A DNA stretch of 64,000 nt from an uncultured Anaeromusa sp. (GCF_963668665.1 NZ_OY764902.1:1057501-1121500); one strand, 5' to 3'. Counted from the stretch's first letter, positions 51,902 to 61,222 are shown. The notes: a model not told the origin generated them from the sequence alone. Numbers and translations: made by a program.

Positions 51902-52627
51902 ATGAAAGGATTTTTTATTACCGCTACAGGCACCGATGTCGGCAAAACGGTAGTCACCGCGGCGCTGGCCTGCGCGCTGCGTCAGCAAGGTTTTTCCGTA
52001 GGCGTAGCCAAACCGGCCGCATCCGGCGCGGTCCGCCAAGCTGACGGCTCGCTGCGCTCGGAGGACGCCAGCCTTTTAATGGCTGCCGCTGGTTTAGACG
52101 AAAGCTGGCGCGACACCGTCAACCCCTATTGCTTGGAAGCCGCCCTGGCGCCAGCCACGGCAGCGGAACTGGAGAAGGTCGCTATTGATCCGGCAGTACT
52201 ACTCGATCGCATCGGCAAACTGTCCGCCGCCCATGACTTGGTTTTAGTGGAAGGCGCTGGCGGTTTGACGACGCCTCTGCACGAAGACTATTTGATCTGT
52301 GACCTGGCTAAAGCCTTGCAACTGCCGTTGCTCATCGTCGCCCAGGCCACCTTGGGCAGTGTGAATACGGCCCTTCTTACCGCCGCTTACGCTAAAAGCC
52401 AAGGCCTGCAACCGGCGGCTCTGCTGCTAAATCGCTGGCCGGCTCAGCCAGGTATCTTAGAAGAAAGCACCATTGCCTACATGAAGCGCTTAACCGGCCT
52501 GCCCGTCTGGTCCTTCCTGCCGGACATTCCGGACCTAAACATGGCCGACGCTTCCCTAGGCGATCTGCCCCAACTGGCCCCAGCTTCCTTTAACCTAGAG
52601 GCCTTGCTTCCTTATTTGGAGGGATAA
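51902..52627 (+). CDS. bioD: Dethiobiotin synthetase
   Basis: 241 residues. P-loop FFITATGTDVGKTVVTAALACAL, AKPAASGA, VEGAGGLTTPLHEDYLICDLA, and the Asn-rich base motif LLLNRWPAQ. It closes the ureido ring of dethiobiotin from diaminopelargonate, CO2 and ATP. bioA and bioB are not in the window. Start ATG 51902, with CAGGAGG eight bases upstream; the frame extended to 51827 runs through repeat sequence. A family A arm follows at 52633. Confidence 0.94.
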   Translation: MKGFFITATGTDVGKTVVTAALACALRQQGFSVGVAKPAASGAVRQADGSLRSEDASLLMAAAGLDESWRDTVNPYCLEAALAPATAAELEKVAIDPAVLLDRIGKLSAAHDLVLVEGAGGLTTPLHEDYLICDLAKALQLPLLIVAQATLGSVNTALLTAAYAKSQGLQPAALLLNRWPAQPGILEESTIAYMKRLTGLPVWSFLPDIPDLNMADASLGDLPQLAPASFNLEALLPYLEG

Positions 52628-52632
52628 AATTT

Positions 52633-52680
52633 CCGTACCCTCTGACGTTCCCTCAGATTACTCTGGTCACTCTTGTTACG
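52633..52680 (-). repeat. Family A repeat, C-rich arm after bioD
   Basis: CCGTACCCTCTGACGTTCCC...CTCTTGTTACG. It has lost its G-rich partner; orientation here is C-rich on the strand reading out of bioD, the opposite of the usual gene-end arrangement. 52628-52781 holds no gene. Confidence 0.55.
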
Positions 52681-52781
52681 TTCCCAATTTATTATGGAAA
52701 ATAAATTAATCCGCAGCAGGATTTGTTGTAACCTATAGAGAATTTTTGCTCAGTGAGAAAAAGAAGCTCAGGAGTGAATCC

Positions 52782-53201
52782 ATGGAAAGCATGCTGTTTA
52801 TGGTCCATCATACCGACGATCTGCCTCTTATCCGGCAGCAGTTGCAAAAATTACTGCAAAATTTACTAGGATTGCAAAGCGCGTTATTCGAAGTAGCAGT
52901 CAATGAAGCTTTGAAAAATGCTCTGCGCAGCAGCACCCAGACTTATGGCGAACCCCTAGTGCGCATTCGTGTGTCTCTCTTAGGGCAAGCTTATATTTCC
53001 GTGCGAATTCTCGATTACGGCGACGGGTTCCCAGGCAATGCCATTTTGCGCAGTCTGCCTCCTAAAGCTCCTTTCGAGAGCATTCCGGCGCATCTTCCCG
53101 AAGACAACATGAGCCTGCATTTAATGCGCGCCGCTACAGACCATCTAACCTATAACCACCTAGGCAACGAAATATTAATGATTAAGCATTTGCCAAATTA
53201 G
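52782..53201 (+). CDS. Anti-sigma-factor-type serine kinase (HATPase_c_2)
   Basis: 139 residues, compact GHKL ATPase like RsbW/SpoIIAB. N box FEVAVNEALKNALR, G1-like ILDYGDGFPGNAIL, and PEDNMSLHLMRAATDHLTY where the family has the GRG loop, here somewhat divergent. No N-terminal Hpt or receiver. Proteins of this type bind sigma factors or act as phosphatases on an anti-anti-sigma STAS protein, but no STAS or sigma gene is adjacent. The neighbour downstream is a sensor kinase. ATG 52782 has CAGGAG upstream; own terminator at 53209. Confidence 0.75.
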   Translation: MESMLFMVHHTDDLPLIRQQLQKLLQNLLGLQSALFEVAVNEALKNALRSSTQTYGEPLVRIRVSLLGQAYISVRILDYGDGFPGNAILRSLPPKAPFESIPAHLPEDNMSLHLMRAATDHLTYNHLGNEILMIKHLPN

Positions 53202-53208
53202 GCCTTGT

Positions 53209-53243
53209 AACCGCTTTCTTTTCATAAGAGAAAGCGGTTTTTT
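53209..53243 (+). terminator. Intrinsic terminator after the HATPase gene
   Basis: AACCGCTTTC (53209-53218) / GAAAGCGGTT (53230-53239), then a T tract to 53244. Begins eight bases after the stop codon. Confidence 0.88.
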
Positions 53244-53302
53244 TCGCAAAAATCCATTTCGCGTATCCGTCTCGCTATTATCTTGAGCAAGGAGGCTTTC
53301 CA

Positions 53303-55519
53303 ATGCGTCTACATTGGCTTTTATCTGTTCTTCTTTGCTGTCTTTTCGTTCTTCCCGCCACCGCCGCCGCGGAACAACGCATTTTGGTATTGCAATCCTA
53401 TCATCCCGGCTTTGTCTGGTCGGATCGCATCAACCAGGGCATTTTAGATACGGTCCCTCATGATGTGATCGTGCAAATCGAATATATGGACACGAAGCGT
53501 CTCAATACGCCGGCTCATTTTGCCAATCTGAAACAATTCTGGAAGCAAAAATTCCAAGGGTTTCAGTACGACGCCGTGATTACAGTCGATGACGAAGCTC
53601 TTCTTTTCGCCAAAACCTATCGGCAAGCGCTTTTCCCGGACGCCCCCATCGTCTTTTGCGGCGTCAACAACATTTTGCCGGAAAGCCATCTTCCCACCGA
53701 TAATGTCACTGGCATTATGGAAAGCGTAGATATTGCCGGCACGATCGCTGTCGCACAAAAACTGCAGCCTCAGGCCAAAGAGCTGCTTGTCGTCAGCGAC
53801 CAAAGCCTCTTTGGCCAACAAGCGCGGCAGCTATTAGAGCAATCTTCGGACATACGAAACAGTCAATTAACCATTACCTACCTGCACAACCTATCCTTAC
53901 CGAATATTTTGACGCGTATTGCCGCCGCCTCTACTGACAGCATTGTTTTAAATCTTCCCTTCCACCGCGACGCGGCAGGCAAGCAATATCAGTCCGATGA
54001 AGTCACCGCCCGCATCAGCGCCGCCAGCAACGCGCCTGTTTATACTCTTTGGGAGCATGATATGGGAAACGGCGTTGTCGGCGGCCATGTCCTCAGCGCT
54101 TACGCCCAAGGGCAAACGGCGGCAAATTTGGCGTTGCAAATTCTCCAAGGCGTCCGCGCGTCCGCCTTGCCCATCATTACCGATCCTCCGCGTACCTATT
54201 TATTTGATTACCGCCAGCTGCAGCAATTTCACTTTGCCACGTCAGCGTTGCCACCGGAAAGTGAATTTCTCTATAAGCCCTTATCCTTCTATGAGCAGTA
54301 CCAGTCACTGGTACTGAGCACACTGGTTGTTTTTGCCCTGCTGGTTCTGGCTGTCCTCACCCTCTGGCATCTCAATGTCAGCCGTCGCCGCGAGTTAGAA
54401 GCCGTGCATAAGCTGGCTCTTGTCGTCGAAAGCAGCGACGACGCCATCATCAGCCGCAACCTTCAGGGCCTGATTACCAGTTGGAACAACGGCGCTACGC
54501 GACTTTTCGGCTACACCGCCGAAGAAGCCATCGGCCAGTCCATGCGCATCATCATCCCTGATGAACTTTTAGAGGAATGGAAAAACAGCGCCGCGCAACT
54601 GGATCAAGGGCTGAAAGAAGAGCACAATAAAGGACTGCGCCGGCATAAAGACGGCCATTTGCTGACCATCCTCAAAACCGCGTCCCCCTTGTATTCGCCA
54701 GAAGGCTATCCCATGGGAGCTTCCCTCATCTACAAAGACATTTCGCAGCTAGAGACGGCCTACGAAGAAATCCGCAACTTAAACAGCGAGCTAGAAGATC
54801 GCGTCGCCAAACGCACCGCCGCCTTGGAGGCGGCCAACCAAGAATTAGAGGCATTCAGCTACTCTGTCTCTCACGATCTACGCTCGCCTTTGCGCAGCAT
54901 TGACGGCTTCAGCCTGGCTCTTTTGGAGGACTACAGCGAGCGCTTGGATGATACAGGCCGCGATTATCTGCAACGCCTGCGCGGCGCCAGCCAACGCATG
55001 GGACAGCTTATTGACGATATGCTCCATCTGGCGCGGATCAGCCGGACCCAAATGAATCTGGAAAAAATAGACCTGAGCGAGCTGGCTTTGCAAATAGTGA
55101 AAGAGCTCCAGCAGCAAGAGCCGCAGCGCCAGGTAGAAGTCCGCATCGAACCGTCCTTAATGGTTTTAGGAGATACGCCGCTTTTGCGCATCGTCCTGGA
55201 CAATCTTTTAGGAAACGCCTGGAAATTTACAGGTAAAACAACACAGCCAAGCATCGAATTCGGCTGCCGCCAGGAACAGGAGACCGGGGAGCTCGCTTTC
55301 TTTGTCCGTGATAACGGCGCTGGCTTTGATATGGCTTACGCCCATAAGCTTTTTGGCGTCTTCCAACGTCTTCACCACGCCAAAGAGTTCAGCGGCACCG
55401 GCATCGGCCTGGCTACGGTCAACCGCATCATCCACCGTCATGGCGGACGTATCTGGGCGGACAGCCAAGTCAATCAAGGAGCCACATTCTTCTTCACTAT
55501 AGACACGGAAAGCAAGTGA
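53303..55519 (+). CDS. Membrane sensor histidine kinase with periplasmic ABC-type binding domain
   Basis: 738 residues. Signal peptide ([19 protein letters not shown]), a two-lobed substrate-binding domain about 25-325 ([45 protein letters not shown]) like those of tryptophan/sugar ABC sub_bind proteins, membrane helix about 335-360, PAS ([16 protein letters not shown]... [13 protein letters not shown]), coiled coil, HisKA with [19 protein letters not shown], HATPase with [20 protein letters not shown] and [12 protein letters not shown]. It senses an extracytoplasmic ligand; no cognate regulator is adjacent. AAGGAGG before the ATG; promoter not identified. Confidence 0.92.
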   Translation: MRLHWLLSVLLCCLFVLPATAAAEQRILVLQSYHPGFVWSDRINQGILDTVPHDVIVQIEYMDTKRLNTPAHFANLKQFWKQKFQGFQYDAVITVDDEALLFAKTYRQALFPDAPIVFCGVNNILPESHLPTDNVTGIMESVDIAGTIAVAQKLQPQAKELLVVSDQSLFGQQARQLLEQSSDIRNSQLTITYLHNLSLPNILTRIAAASTDSIVLNLPFHRDAAGKQYQSDEVTARISAASNAPVYTLWEHDMGNGVVGGHVLSAYAQGQTAANLALQILQGVRASALPIITDPPRTYLFDYRQLQQFHFATSALPPESEFLYKPLSFYEQYQSLVLSTLVVFALLVLAVLTLWHLNVSRRRELEAVHKLALVVESSDDAIISRNLQGLITSWNNGATRLFGYTAEEAIGQSMRIIIPDELLEEWKNSAAQLDQGLKEEHNKGLRRHKDGHLLTILKTASPLYSPEGYPMGASLIYKDISQLETAYEEIRNLNSELEDRVAKRTAALEAANQELEAFSYSVSHDLRSPLRSIDGFSLALLEDYSERLDDTGRDYLQRLRGASQRMGQLIDDMLHLARISRTQMNLEKIDLSELALQIVKELQQQEPQRQVEVRIEPSLMVLGDTPLLRIVLDNLLGNAWKFTGKTTQPSIEFGCRQEQETGELAFFVRDNGAGFDMAYAHKLFGVFQRLHHAKEFSGTGIGLATVNRIIHRHGGRIWADSQVNQGATFFFTIDTESK

Positions 55520-55578
55520 CCACTCCTGACATACATGATATAATGAATACAATTACGAAAGAAAAGAGGGATATCTCC

Positions 55579-56010
55579 ATGAAAAAAGCAACTATCGAAA
55601 TGGATCGCGGCACCATTACTATTGAATTATTTGAAAAAGAGGCTCCCGGCACGGTAGCCAATTTCACCAAACTCATCAGCGAAGGCTTTTACGACGGCCT
55701 AAGCTTCCACCGGGTCATCCCCGGCTTTGTAGCGCAAGGCGGCTGCCCCAACGGCAACGGCACCGGCGGCCCTGGCTACACCATTCCCTGCGAAACCGCA
55801 GGCAATCCGAAAAAACACGTACGCGGCTCTTTGTCCATGGCTCATCGCGGCCCTAACACTGGCGGCAGCCAGTTCTTCATCGTCTATGAGCCCCAGCCGC
55901 ATCTGGACGGCTTGCACACCGTCTTCGGTCAAGTCATCGACGGCATGGACCTGGTAGACGATATTGTCCCCGGCGACCGCATGAACAAAGTCACGGTCAG
56001 CGAAGCGTAA
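55579..56010 (+). CDS. Cyclophilin-type peptidyl-prolyl isomerase
   Basis: 143 residues, single-domain cyclophilin. [25 protein letters not shown] (active Arg in FHRV, Gln in AQGG), [18 protein letters not shown] and [16 protein letters not shown]. No signal peptide, so cytosolic. Speeds proline isomerisation in protein folding. ATG 55579 with AGAGGG upstream; the frame open to 55516 overlaps the kinase stop and is discarded. Confidence 0.95.
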   Translation: MKKATIEMDRGTITIELFEKEAPGTVANFTKLISEGFYDGLSFHRVIPGFVAQGGCPNGNGTGGPGYTIPCETAGNPKKHVRGSLSMAHRGPNTGGSQFFIVYEPQPHLDGLHTVFGQVIDGMDLVDDIVPGDRMNKVTVSEA

Positions 56011-56181
56011 AAATCCACTTTACGACTATATATGTTCTTTCTGTTTTAAAAAAAGAAGCCTATGCTTTCATGAACACTCCGGCAAGGCGTAAGATTTTTC
56101 TGTCAGACGTTTTCAGAAAAAGATACGCTTTGCTGCGAGTTGTGAACAAAGCAGAGGTTTCTTTATTGAGGAGGCACTTTT

Positions 56182-56946
56182 ATGGACTTCCCCAGCGGCG
56201 ATCTGATCGCCCTGCTGGTTGTCGCCGGCTTCTTCTCCGCTTTCGTCGACTCCGTCGTCGGCGGCGGCGGTCTTATTTCCCTGCCGGCGCTGCTTTTAAC
56301 CGGCCTGCCGCCGACTATGGCGCTAGGTACTAATAAGATGGCAAGCTGCATGGGCAGTTTGACCAGCAGCCTTTCTTTTTTACGTTCTGGAAAAATCGAT
56401 ATGAAGCTAGTCAAATATCTGTTCTGGCTTTCTCTGGTCGGCGCCGCCTGCGGCGTGGTCACGGTCCAACAAATTCCCTCGCAGTTTCTGCGTCCTTTAG
56501 TCGTTGTACTGCTAATTGGCGTCTCCATCTATACGATCTTTCGCAAAAACTGGGGCAGCGAAAACACGTACCATGGTCTGACGCGACGCATGTTTATCCT
56601 GAGCTGCATCGTCGCTTTTAGCATCGGCTTTTATGACGGCTTTTTCGGCCCCGGCGCTGGTTCGTTTTTCATGTTCGCCTTTTTGATGATCGGCTTTGAT
56701 TTCGTCACCGCCGCCGGCAATGCCCGGGCGCTCAACTTTGCCAGCAACATCGCTTCGGTCATTATGTTTGCGCTGTACGGCTCCATTGCTTATGCGTATG
56801 CACTGCCAATGGGTATCGCGATGATCCTCGGCGCTCTGGCCGGTACGCGTTTGGCCATCCGCAAGGGCGCAGCCTATGTACGCCCGCTGTTTCTCAGCGT
56901 TGCTGCGGTCATGATCGGCAAACAAGTCTGGGATCTGCTGCATTGA
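56182..56946 (+). CDS. TSUP (TauE/SafE) family permease
   Basis: 254 residues, about seven to eight membrane helices. N-terminal SAFVDSVVGGGGLISLPALLLTGLPPTMALGTNK is the family signature, repeated in the second half as GFYDGFFGPGAGSF...ARALNF. The family exports sulfite, sulfoacetate or related sulfur/organic anions. GAGGAG before the ATG. Monocistronic; a family A arm begins 26 bases after the stop. Substrate unknown. Confidence 0.9.
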   Translation: MDFPSGDLIALLVVAGFFSAFVDSVVGGGGLISLPALLLTGLPPTMALGTNKMASCMGSLTSSLSFLRSGKIDMKLVKYLFWLSLVGAACGVVTVQQIPSQFLRPLVVVLLIGVSIYTIFRKNWGSENTYHGLTRRMFILSCIVAFSIGFYDGFFGPGAGSFFMFAFLMIGFDFVTAAGNARALNFASNIASVIMFALYGSIAYAYALPMGIAMILGALAGTRLAIRKGAAYVRPLFLSVAAVMIGKQVWDLLH

Positions 56947-56971
56947 GTGCAGGGGACGAAAACGAGTTTTT

Positions 56972-57041
56972 AACAGGAGTAGAGAGAGGACTACGGGACA
57001 CGGTTTACACAGAGGAACAGAGGAAAGGCCAGAGTTAACAG
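56972..57041. repeat. Family A arm followed by family D repeat
   Basis: AACAGGAGTAGAGAGAGG...(56972-56997), then TTTACACAGAGGAACAG...GGCCAGAGTTAACAG (57004-57041), the forward copy of the fragment at 13634-13668. It lies in the gap 56947-57353, which holds repeats and a terminator but no gene. Confidence 0.62.
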
Positions 57042-57066
57042 AGAAATAAAATTTGAACAAGATCCG

Positions 57067-57197
57067 AATCCCTCCGCCGCTGTGGCGGCACCTCCCTTTG
57101 ACAAGGGCGGCAGTGTTCTGGCCATAGTTTTTCGAGAATGCTGAAGCTATTGTCCCCCTTGCCAAAGGGCGAAGGCCCGCAGGGCCAGGGGGATTTT
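57067..57197. repeat. Family E palindromic repeat
   Basis: Starts AATCCCTCCGCCGC and ends GGGGGATTTTTG; inner arms CCTCCCTTTGACAAGGG and CCCCTTGCCAAAGGG are themselves near-palindromes. Only one copy in the window, but similar C-rich/G-rich intergenic repeats are common in related genomes (recalled, not checked). Confidence 0.6.
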
Positions 57198-57304
57198 TGC
57201 GAGGCGCGCGGAAATCTTGTCTCAAATACAGTTATGCCGCCGTTTACACTTTTGAAAGCCCCTTTCGCGTGTTTCGCGGTTCGTTCCTAACGCATCAAAA
57301 AACA

Positions 57305-57345
57305 ACCCCGGCAAGCCTCATCTAAAGGCCTGCCGGGGTATTTTT
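57305..57345 (-). terminator. Terminator of the glpQ operon
   Basis: ACCCCGGCA (57305-57313) / TGCCGGGGT (57331-57339), with inner pairing GCCT / AGGC. T runs on both sides, so it can also stop plus-strand transcription. The beta-propeller gene stop is 15 bases away. Confidence 0.85.
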
Positions 57346-57353
57346 ATAGGTTC

Positions 57354-58262
57354 TTATTTAGCTGCGTGCGGGGTCATTTTATAGCGGTAAACTTCGGAGA
57401 TTTCCCGGTCATAACCAGGGTAGAGGCCTTTGCCCATGCCCAGGACGATCCGAGCGCCGCGGTTGAAGTGCACCAGCAATTCGCCGGTTTTGGGGTCCAT
57501 GGTCAAGCCTTCAATCTCGCCCTGTTTTTTCACTTCGGTGAAGGTTTTTTCCTGAACTACGCTGGCATAGGACTTGTCGGTAATATTCACCCGGTAGAGA
57601 TGATCCGGCTCTCCTAAGTCGGCAGTGCCATCATCGGCGGTCAGATACAGGTTTCCTTTCCAGTAGAAAACGCCCTGCACCCATTGGGGAACCGGCTGGA
57701 GATGCACCTTACGCAGGAATTTTCCGCTGTCCAGGCTGTACTCGTAGAGATAACGTCCGCTTTCTTCGCCCACCCAGGAGCACATCCAAACGCTGCGTTT
57801 ATCCGGGTCTACGGTAATGCCGGATACTTCTTCCTGGCCGCTGGAAGGCTCAAAGCGGAAGGTCCGCTTCAACTTCAGCGTTTTGGCGTCATGAATGGCA
57901 ATCTGAATGTCTTTGCCCACGCCGTCCATGAAGTTTTCAGCACTAACAAAGATTTCTCCGTCCAAAACATCGATGTCGCCGATGTGATTAGACGGAATGG
58001 AATACCCTGCAAAGGGAGTCTCATTAGTCTGCAGCAAATTCCCCTTCTTGTCGTACTTGTAGAGAGCCTTGCTGCCGCTGACATAATAGAACTCGCCGTC
58101 CGTGCAAACGCCTTGGCGTCCTTTGACTTCAAAAGAACCAACCAGAGTATAGTCATACTTGGGCAAAAACTCAGCATCCTTCACAGGAGCTTCCTTGGCC
58201 ATACCCACGTTGGCCAGCAGCGAGACGCCCAAAGCAAGCGCCGCAATCCATGCTTTTTTCAT
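57354..58262 (-). CDS. Secreted beta-propeller-like protein of unknown function
   Basis: 302 residues with a signal peptide (AWIAALALGVSLLANVGMA). The mature part is built of repeating four-strand blades (YKYDKKGNLLQT, YEYSLDSGKF, VYWKGNLYLTADDG) with a conserved glutamate-rich EEVSGITVDPDKRSVWMCS, resembling esterase-like or YncE-type propellers. No catalytic motif was identified. It is 14 bases downstream of glpQ in the same direction and shares its terminator, so it probably acts with the secreted phosphodiesterase in the periplasm. Confidence 0.7.
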   Translation of the reverse strand: MKKAWIAALALGVSLLANVGMAKEAPVKDAEFLPKYDYTLVGSFEVKGRQGVCTDGEFYYVSGSKALYKYDKKGNLLQTNETPFAGYSIPSNHIGDIDVLDGEIFVSAENFMDGVGKDIQIAIHDAKTLKLKRTFRFEPSSGQEEVSGITVDPDKRSVWMCSWVGEESGRYLYEYSLDSGKFLRKVHLQPVPQWVQGVFYWKGNLYLTADDGTADLGEPDHLYRVNITDKSYASVVQEKTFTEVKKQGEIEGLTMDPKTGELLVHFNRGARIVLGMGKGLYPGYDREISEVYRYKMTPHAAK

Positions 58263-58276
58263 GTTCTTGCTCCTCC

Positions 58277-59428
58277 TTAGTGAGACGCGTCAGCGCCGCC
58301 TTTAGCTTTTTTTATTTCCACCTTGTTAATGGCCGTGCCGGTAGAATACTTCATGTCTTTAGGAGCCAGCGTCGGCGCGGGAACCGCAATGCCTTTTTTA
58401 ATCAGCACGTCCCGCAGCACCCAGGGCTGGTCGCTGATCATGCCGTCTACGCCCATCGCCAGAAGCATTTCCATATCCTTCGGCGAATTCACTGTCCAGG
58501 GAACCACTTTCATCCCTAACGCATGCGCTTCGTCAATCAAGTCCGGCGACAATTCTTTAAAGTACGGAGAAACTACGTCAGCGCCAATTTCCTTAGCCGC
58601 TTTTACATAGTCCCCTTTAAAGTCATTGATGTTCAAACCGCCTAAATGAGGTGACGGAGCCTTTTCGCCAAGGCGCAGGTACATACCGCTCTTGCCCCAG
58701 CTGGGCTGCTCGGAAGACAGCGCCACCAGCGTCAGTTCCGGCGCGATGGCTTTCATCGCCTTTAACGTGCGCCAGTCAAAGGACTGTATGGTCACGCGAT
58801 CTTGCATGTTGTATTTTTTTACAACTTCATATACTTTTTCTACAAATACGTCCGGATCGGGCGTGTTTGCATAGTAAGGATCTTCCGGATCGGCATAGGA
58901 TTTGGTTTCAATGTTGAAGATGACTTTTTTATTGCCGTACGCGTTGGCTAGCTCGAAAACCTGCTCTAACGTAGGCATCTGAGCGCCAGGTGTGGCTATC
59001 TGCGTTTTGCCGTGCAAGTCGTAGTAGCCGCCTGCTGCGGGATTCATTACACCCATGTCGTATTGCTGCACTTCCGCCAAATTCATCGTGCGGATATCCG
59101 GAGGATTTTGCTTGGGAGCATATTGTCCGTCCGGGCCTTTCGCCAGCATCCAGTTCATGACCGGATTGTGACTGATGACCAAACGGCCGTCTTTCGTCAG
59201 CTGCATATCCATTTCCAAGGTTGTAACACCCAGTTCCATGGCATACGCAAAAGCATAAAGCGTATTTTCCGCCCGTGCGTCCCGCCCGCCGCGGTGAGCC
59301 TGCAGATCAAAGCCGTTGACTACCGCTTTAGCCGCGACATCGGTTGCCGGCAAACCTGCCACCATAAATGCCGCCAGCGCACCGGTCAGCAAGAACCGTT
59401 TCCATCCTTTTCCCATCATTCGTTTCAT
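58277..59428 (-). CDS. glpQ: Secreted glycerophosphodiester phosphodiesterase
   Basis: 383 residues. Signal peptide (FLLTGALAAFMVAGLPATDVAA), then the GDPD TIM barrel: LQAHRGGRDARAENTLYAFAYAMELGVTTLEMDMQLTKDGRLVISHNP (catalytic His-Arg and Glu), ETKSYADP, and C-terminal GVDGMISDQPWVL. It releases glycerol-3-phosphate from glycerophosphodiesters in the periplasm. The start is ATG 59428; the GTG one codon earlier (59431) lies too near the Shine-Dalgarno (AAGGAG). Forms an operon with the downstream propeller protein. Confidence 0.93.
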   Translation of the reverse strand: MKRMMGKGWKRFLLTGALAAFMVAGLPATDVAAKAVVNGFDLQAHRGGRDARAENTLYAFAYAMELGVTTLEMDMQLTKDGRLVISHNPVMNWMLAKGPDGQYAPKQNPPDIRTMNLAEVQQYDMGVMNPAAGGYYDLHGKTQIATPGAQMPTLEQVFELANAYGNKKVIFNIETKSYADPEDPYYANTPDPDVFVEKVYEVVKKYNMQDRVTIQSFDWRTLKAMKAIAPELTLVALSSEQPSWGKSGMYLRLGEKAPSPHLGGLNINDFKGDYVKAAKEIGADVVSPYFKELSPDLIDEAHALGMKVVPWTVNSPKDMEMLLAMGVDGMISDQPWVLRDVLIKKGIAVPAPTLAPKDMKYSTGTAINKVEIKKAKGGADASH

Positions 59429-59556
59429 CACACTCCTTATTTATTGTAGTATGTAAAGCAAAAAGTTGTTTTAATTATCTCACTGTTGCGACGATATCGC
59501 CAGAAGAAGACTTCTGGCATCTTTATCAGAATAATTCCTACTTTCTTGCGATAACA

Positions 59557-59596
59557 TAAAAAGCGACCGCCTTCAGTATAGCAAAGCCGGTCGCTT
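59557..59596 (-). terminator. Terminator of the PHP gene
   Basis: AAGCGACCG (59561-59569) / CGGTCGCTT (59588-59596) with 18-base loop and T run on the minus strand. It ends the PHP gene about 55 bases after its stop and before the glpQ promoter region. Confidence 0.8.
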
Positions 59597-59652
59597 GGTT
59601 TGTAAACACCATGTTACGTTTTTGTTAGAACTCCCTTGCGGTCTGCAAGCAC

Positions 59653-60411
59653 TCATTCTTCAAAGCCTGCGGTCAGCTCTTGCCGCACCTTGCGCCGCGC
59701 ATCCCGCCGCCTAGCCAGATGCTGCTCCAACCGCCCCCAGGAGGTATTGAGCACCTGCTCCTCCGGCACGCCGCAGCTGTGCAGCAGCTCCAAGGCGCCG
59801 GCAAATTCCCCCACCGATGCGGCAAAATGACTGTCCGTCCCCACCACTAAAGGCACGCCTCGTTCTTTAGCCAACGAAACCAGTCGCTTGCAAAAAGGTT
59901 TGCTGCCTTGACGGATATAGCTCAAAGAAGCGTTGTTTACTTCCAAGGCGCAGCCATAGCGCACCGCACCCTCCACAACCGCTTCGGGATTGATAAGAAA
60001 CTCGTCATTTCCCGGATGCACAATAATGTCCACCCAGGGATTGGCCATCGCCGCCAGCATCGCCCGAGTATTGTCCGCTGTCGTCCCGGAGCGAATGCAG
60101 CCGCCATGCAAGCCTGCCAATACAATATCCAGACGGTCCAAAATATCCGCTGGCACGTCCAGACCGCCTCGGCTGTCGATGATATTAGCCTCCACGCCGC
60201 GCAGCACCCGCACGCCGGCTATCTGCTGCGGCAGCGCCGTCAGGTTCCAAAAGTGATAAAGATGAGCGCCCCCGGGCATCGCCGGTCCGTGGTCTGTCAT
60301 GGCGATCCCTTCTAATCCTTTTTCCGCCGCTGCTTTAGCGTTTTCCATGATCGTACTGTATGCATGGCCGCTGGCCACCGTATGCGTATGCAAATCCATC
60401 AAAATGCGCAT
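59653..60411 (-). CDS. PHP-domain phosphoesterase (YcdX-like)
   Basis: 252 residues. Metal ligands of the PHP fold: MDLHTHTVASGHAYS, AMTDHGPAMPGG, GVEANIIDSRGGLD, VILHGG-type here as LAGLHGGC, DIIVHPGND and VGTDSHFAASVG. Trinuclear metal phosphatase on small phosphoesters, as in the YcdX family; substrate unknown. The C-terminal tail is Arg-rich. Start ATG 60411 from AAGGAGG; frame to 60429 discarded. Single gene with its own terminator. Confidence 0.9.
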   Translation of the reverse strand: MRILMDLHTHTVASGHAYSTIMENAKAAAEKGLEGIAMTDHGPAMPGGAHLYHFWNLTALPQQIAGVRVLRGVEANIIDSRGGLDVPADILDRLDIVLAGLHGGCIRSGTTADNTRAMLAAMANPWVDIIVHPGNDEFLINPEAVVEGAVRYGCALEVNNASLSYIRQGSKPFCKRLVSLAKERGVPLVVGTDSHFAASVGEFAGALELLHSCGVPEEQVLNTSWGRLEQHLARRRDARRKVRQELTAGFEE

Positions 60412-60512
60412 AACCATCCTCCTTTTCATTGCTTCTTACTTCATTTCCACGACCATAAGCAGGCCTCCTGCTGTAGTATGTTAAGATTTCGCGAAGAGAA
60501 ACATATAGGATA

Positions 60513-60680
60513 AACAGGAGTAAAGGGAGTACTCGGAGGGTACGAAGCAGAAGTTCAATAAATAATAATAGGAGAGACGCTTGCCTTTCAGCTAGAATCT
60601 CTCCTATCGCAAGAACTATGCATTATTAAATCAAACGACTTTCGCCGTATCCCTCCCTCTACTCCCGTTACTCTTGTTCA
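60513..60680. repeat. Family A inverted pair with an inner palindrome
   Basis: G-rich arm 60513-60546 (AACAGGAGTAAAGGGAGTAC...) and C-rich arm 60643-60680 (CCGTATCCCTCCCTCTACTC...CTCTTGTTC), about 96 bases apart. Between them a hairpin of TAGGAGAGA and TCTCTCCTA. It lies next to the stop of the minus-strand Hsp20 gene. Confidence 0.75.
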
Positions 60681-60695
60681 AAATTCGTATTCCCC

Positions 60696-61136
60696 TCAGC
60701 GAATCTCAATTTGCTTGTTCGTCGGCGTCGGCGTCAGTTTGGGCAAGGTCACCTTCAAGACGCCTTCTTCAAAGGCCGCTTCAATTTTCGTGGCATCCAC
60801 ATCGCGGATAAAGAAGCTTCGCTGTACTTGCCCCGCATGGCGTTCGCGGCGGACGTAATTTTCTTCTTTTGTTTCCTTTTCCTCGCCGCGGCGAGCGCTG
60901 ATGGTCAAATAGTGCTCATCATAAGTGAGGCTGATTTCATCTTTTTTGACGCCCGGCAAATCCGCCTCTAACAAATAGGCGGCATCGGTTTCCTTCACAT
61001 CCACCCGGAACCCGGAACGTATGCCTTGCAACGGCCCCCAAGGCTCATCGAAAAACTGATCCACCATCCGATCCAGACTATCGAGACGTTTGCCAACTTC
61101 TCCTCCAGCGCGTCGAAACGGTACCAATCCAAACAT
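60696..61136 (-). CDS. Hsp20-family small heat-shock protein
   Basis: 146 residues. Alpha-crystallin domain: FRVDVKETDAAYLLEADLPGVKKDEISLTYDEHYLTISARR, RRERHAGQVQRSFFI, and GVLKVTLPKL followed by a C-terminal IEI-type anchor (KQIEIR). Holds unfolding proteins as oligomers in the cytosol. Start ATG 61136 with GAAGGGGGAAGG upstream; an ORF open to 61214 is discarded. Probably monocistronic. Confidence 0.95.
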   Translation of the reverse strand: MFGLVPFRRAGGEVGKRLDSLDRMVDQFFDEPWGPLQGIRSGFRVDVKETDAAYLLEADLPGVKKDEISLTYDEHYLTISARRGEEKETKEENYVRRERHAGQVQRSFFIRDVDATKIEAAFEEGVLKVTLPKLTPTPTNKQIEIR

Positions 61137-61194
61137 ACTTCCTTCCCCCTTCGTGTAACATGTAGTAAAGACGTCAAATGTCTTTCTATCTAAT

Positions 61195-61222
61195 ATTATA
61201 CTCTTTAAAGTCAAAAGGTCAA
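61195..61222 (-). promoter_or_regulatory. Promoter of the Hsp20 gene
   Basis: Minus strand: -35 TTGACC (61217-61222), 16-base spacer, -10 TATAAT (61195-61200). A direct repeat AGTCAAA/GGTCAAC overlaps the -35 but lacks the CtsR spacing; no CIRCE element was seen. Confidence 0.65.

Noticed and set aside
13483-60680. Interspersed repeats as a CRISPR array
   Set aside because: Copies are scattered over 47 kb in separate intergenic gaps, without regular spacers or cas genes.
61201-61222. CtsR-type operator at the Hsp20 promoter
   Set aside because: The two heptads AGTCAAA and GGTCAAC are separated by one base; CtsR needs three, so the match is insufficient.
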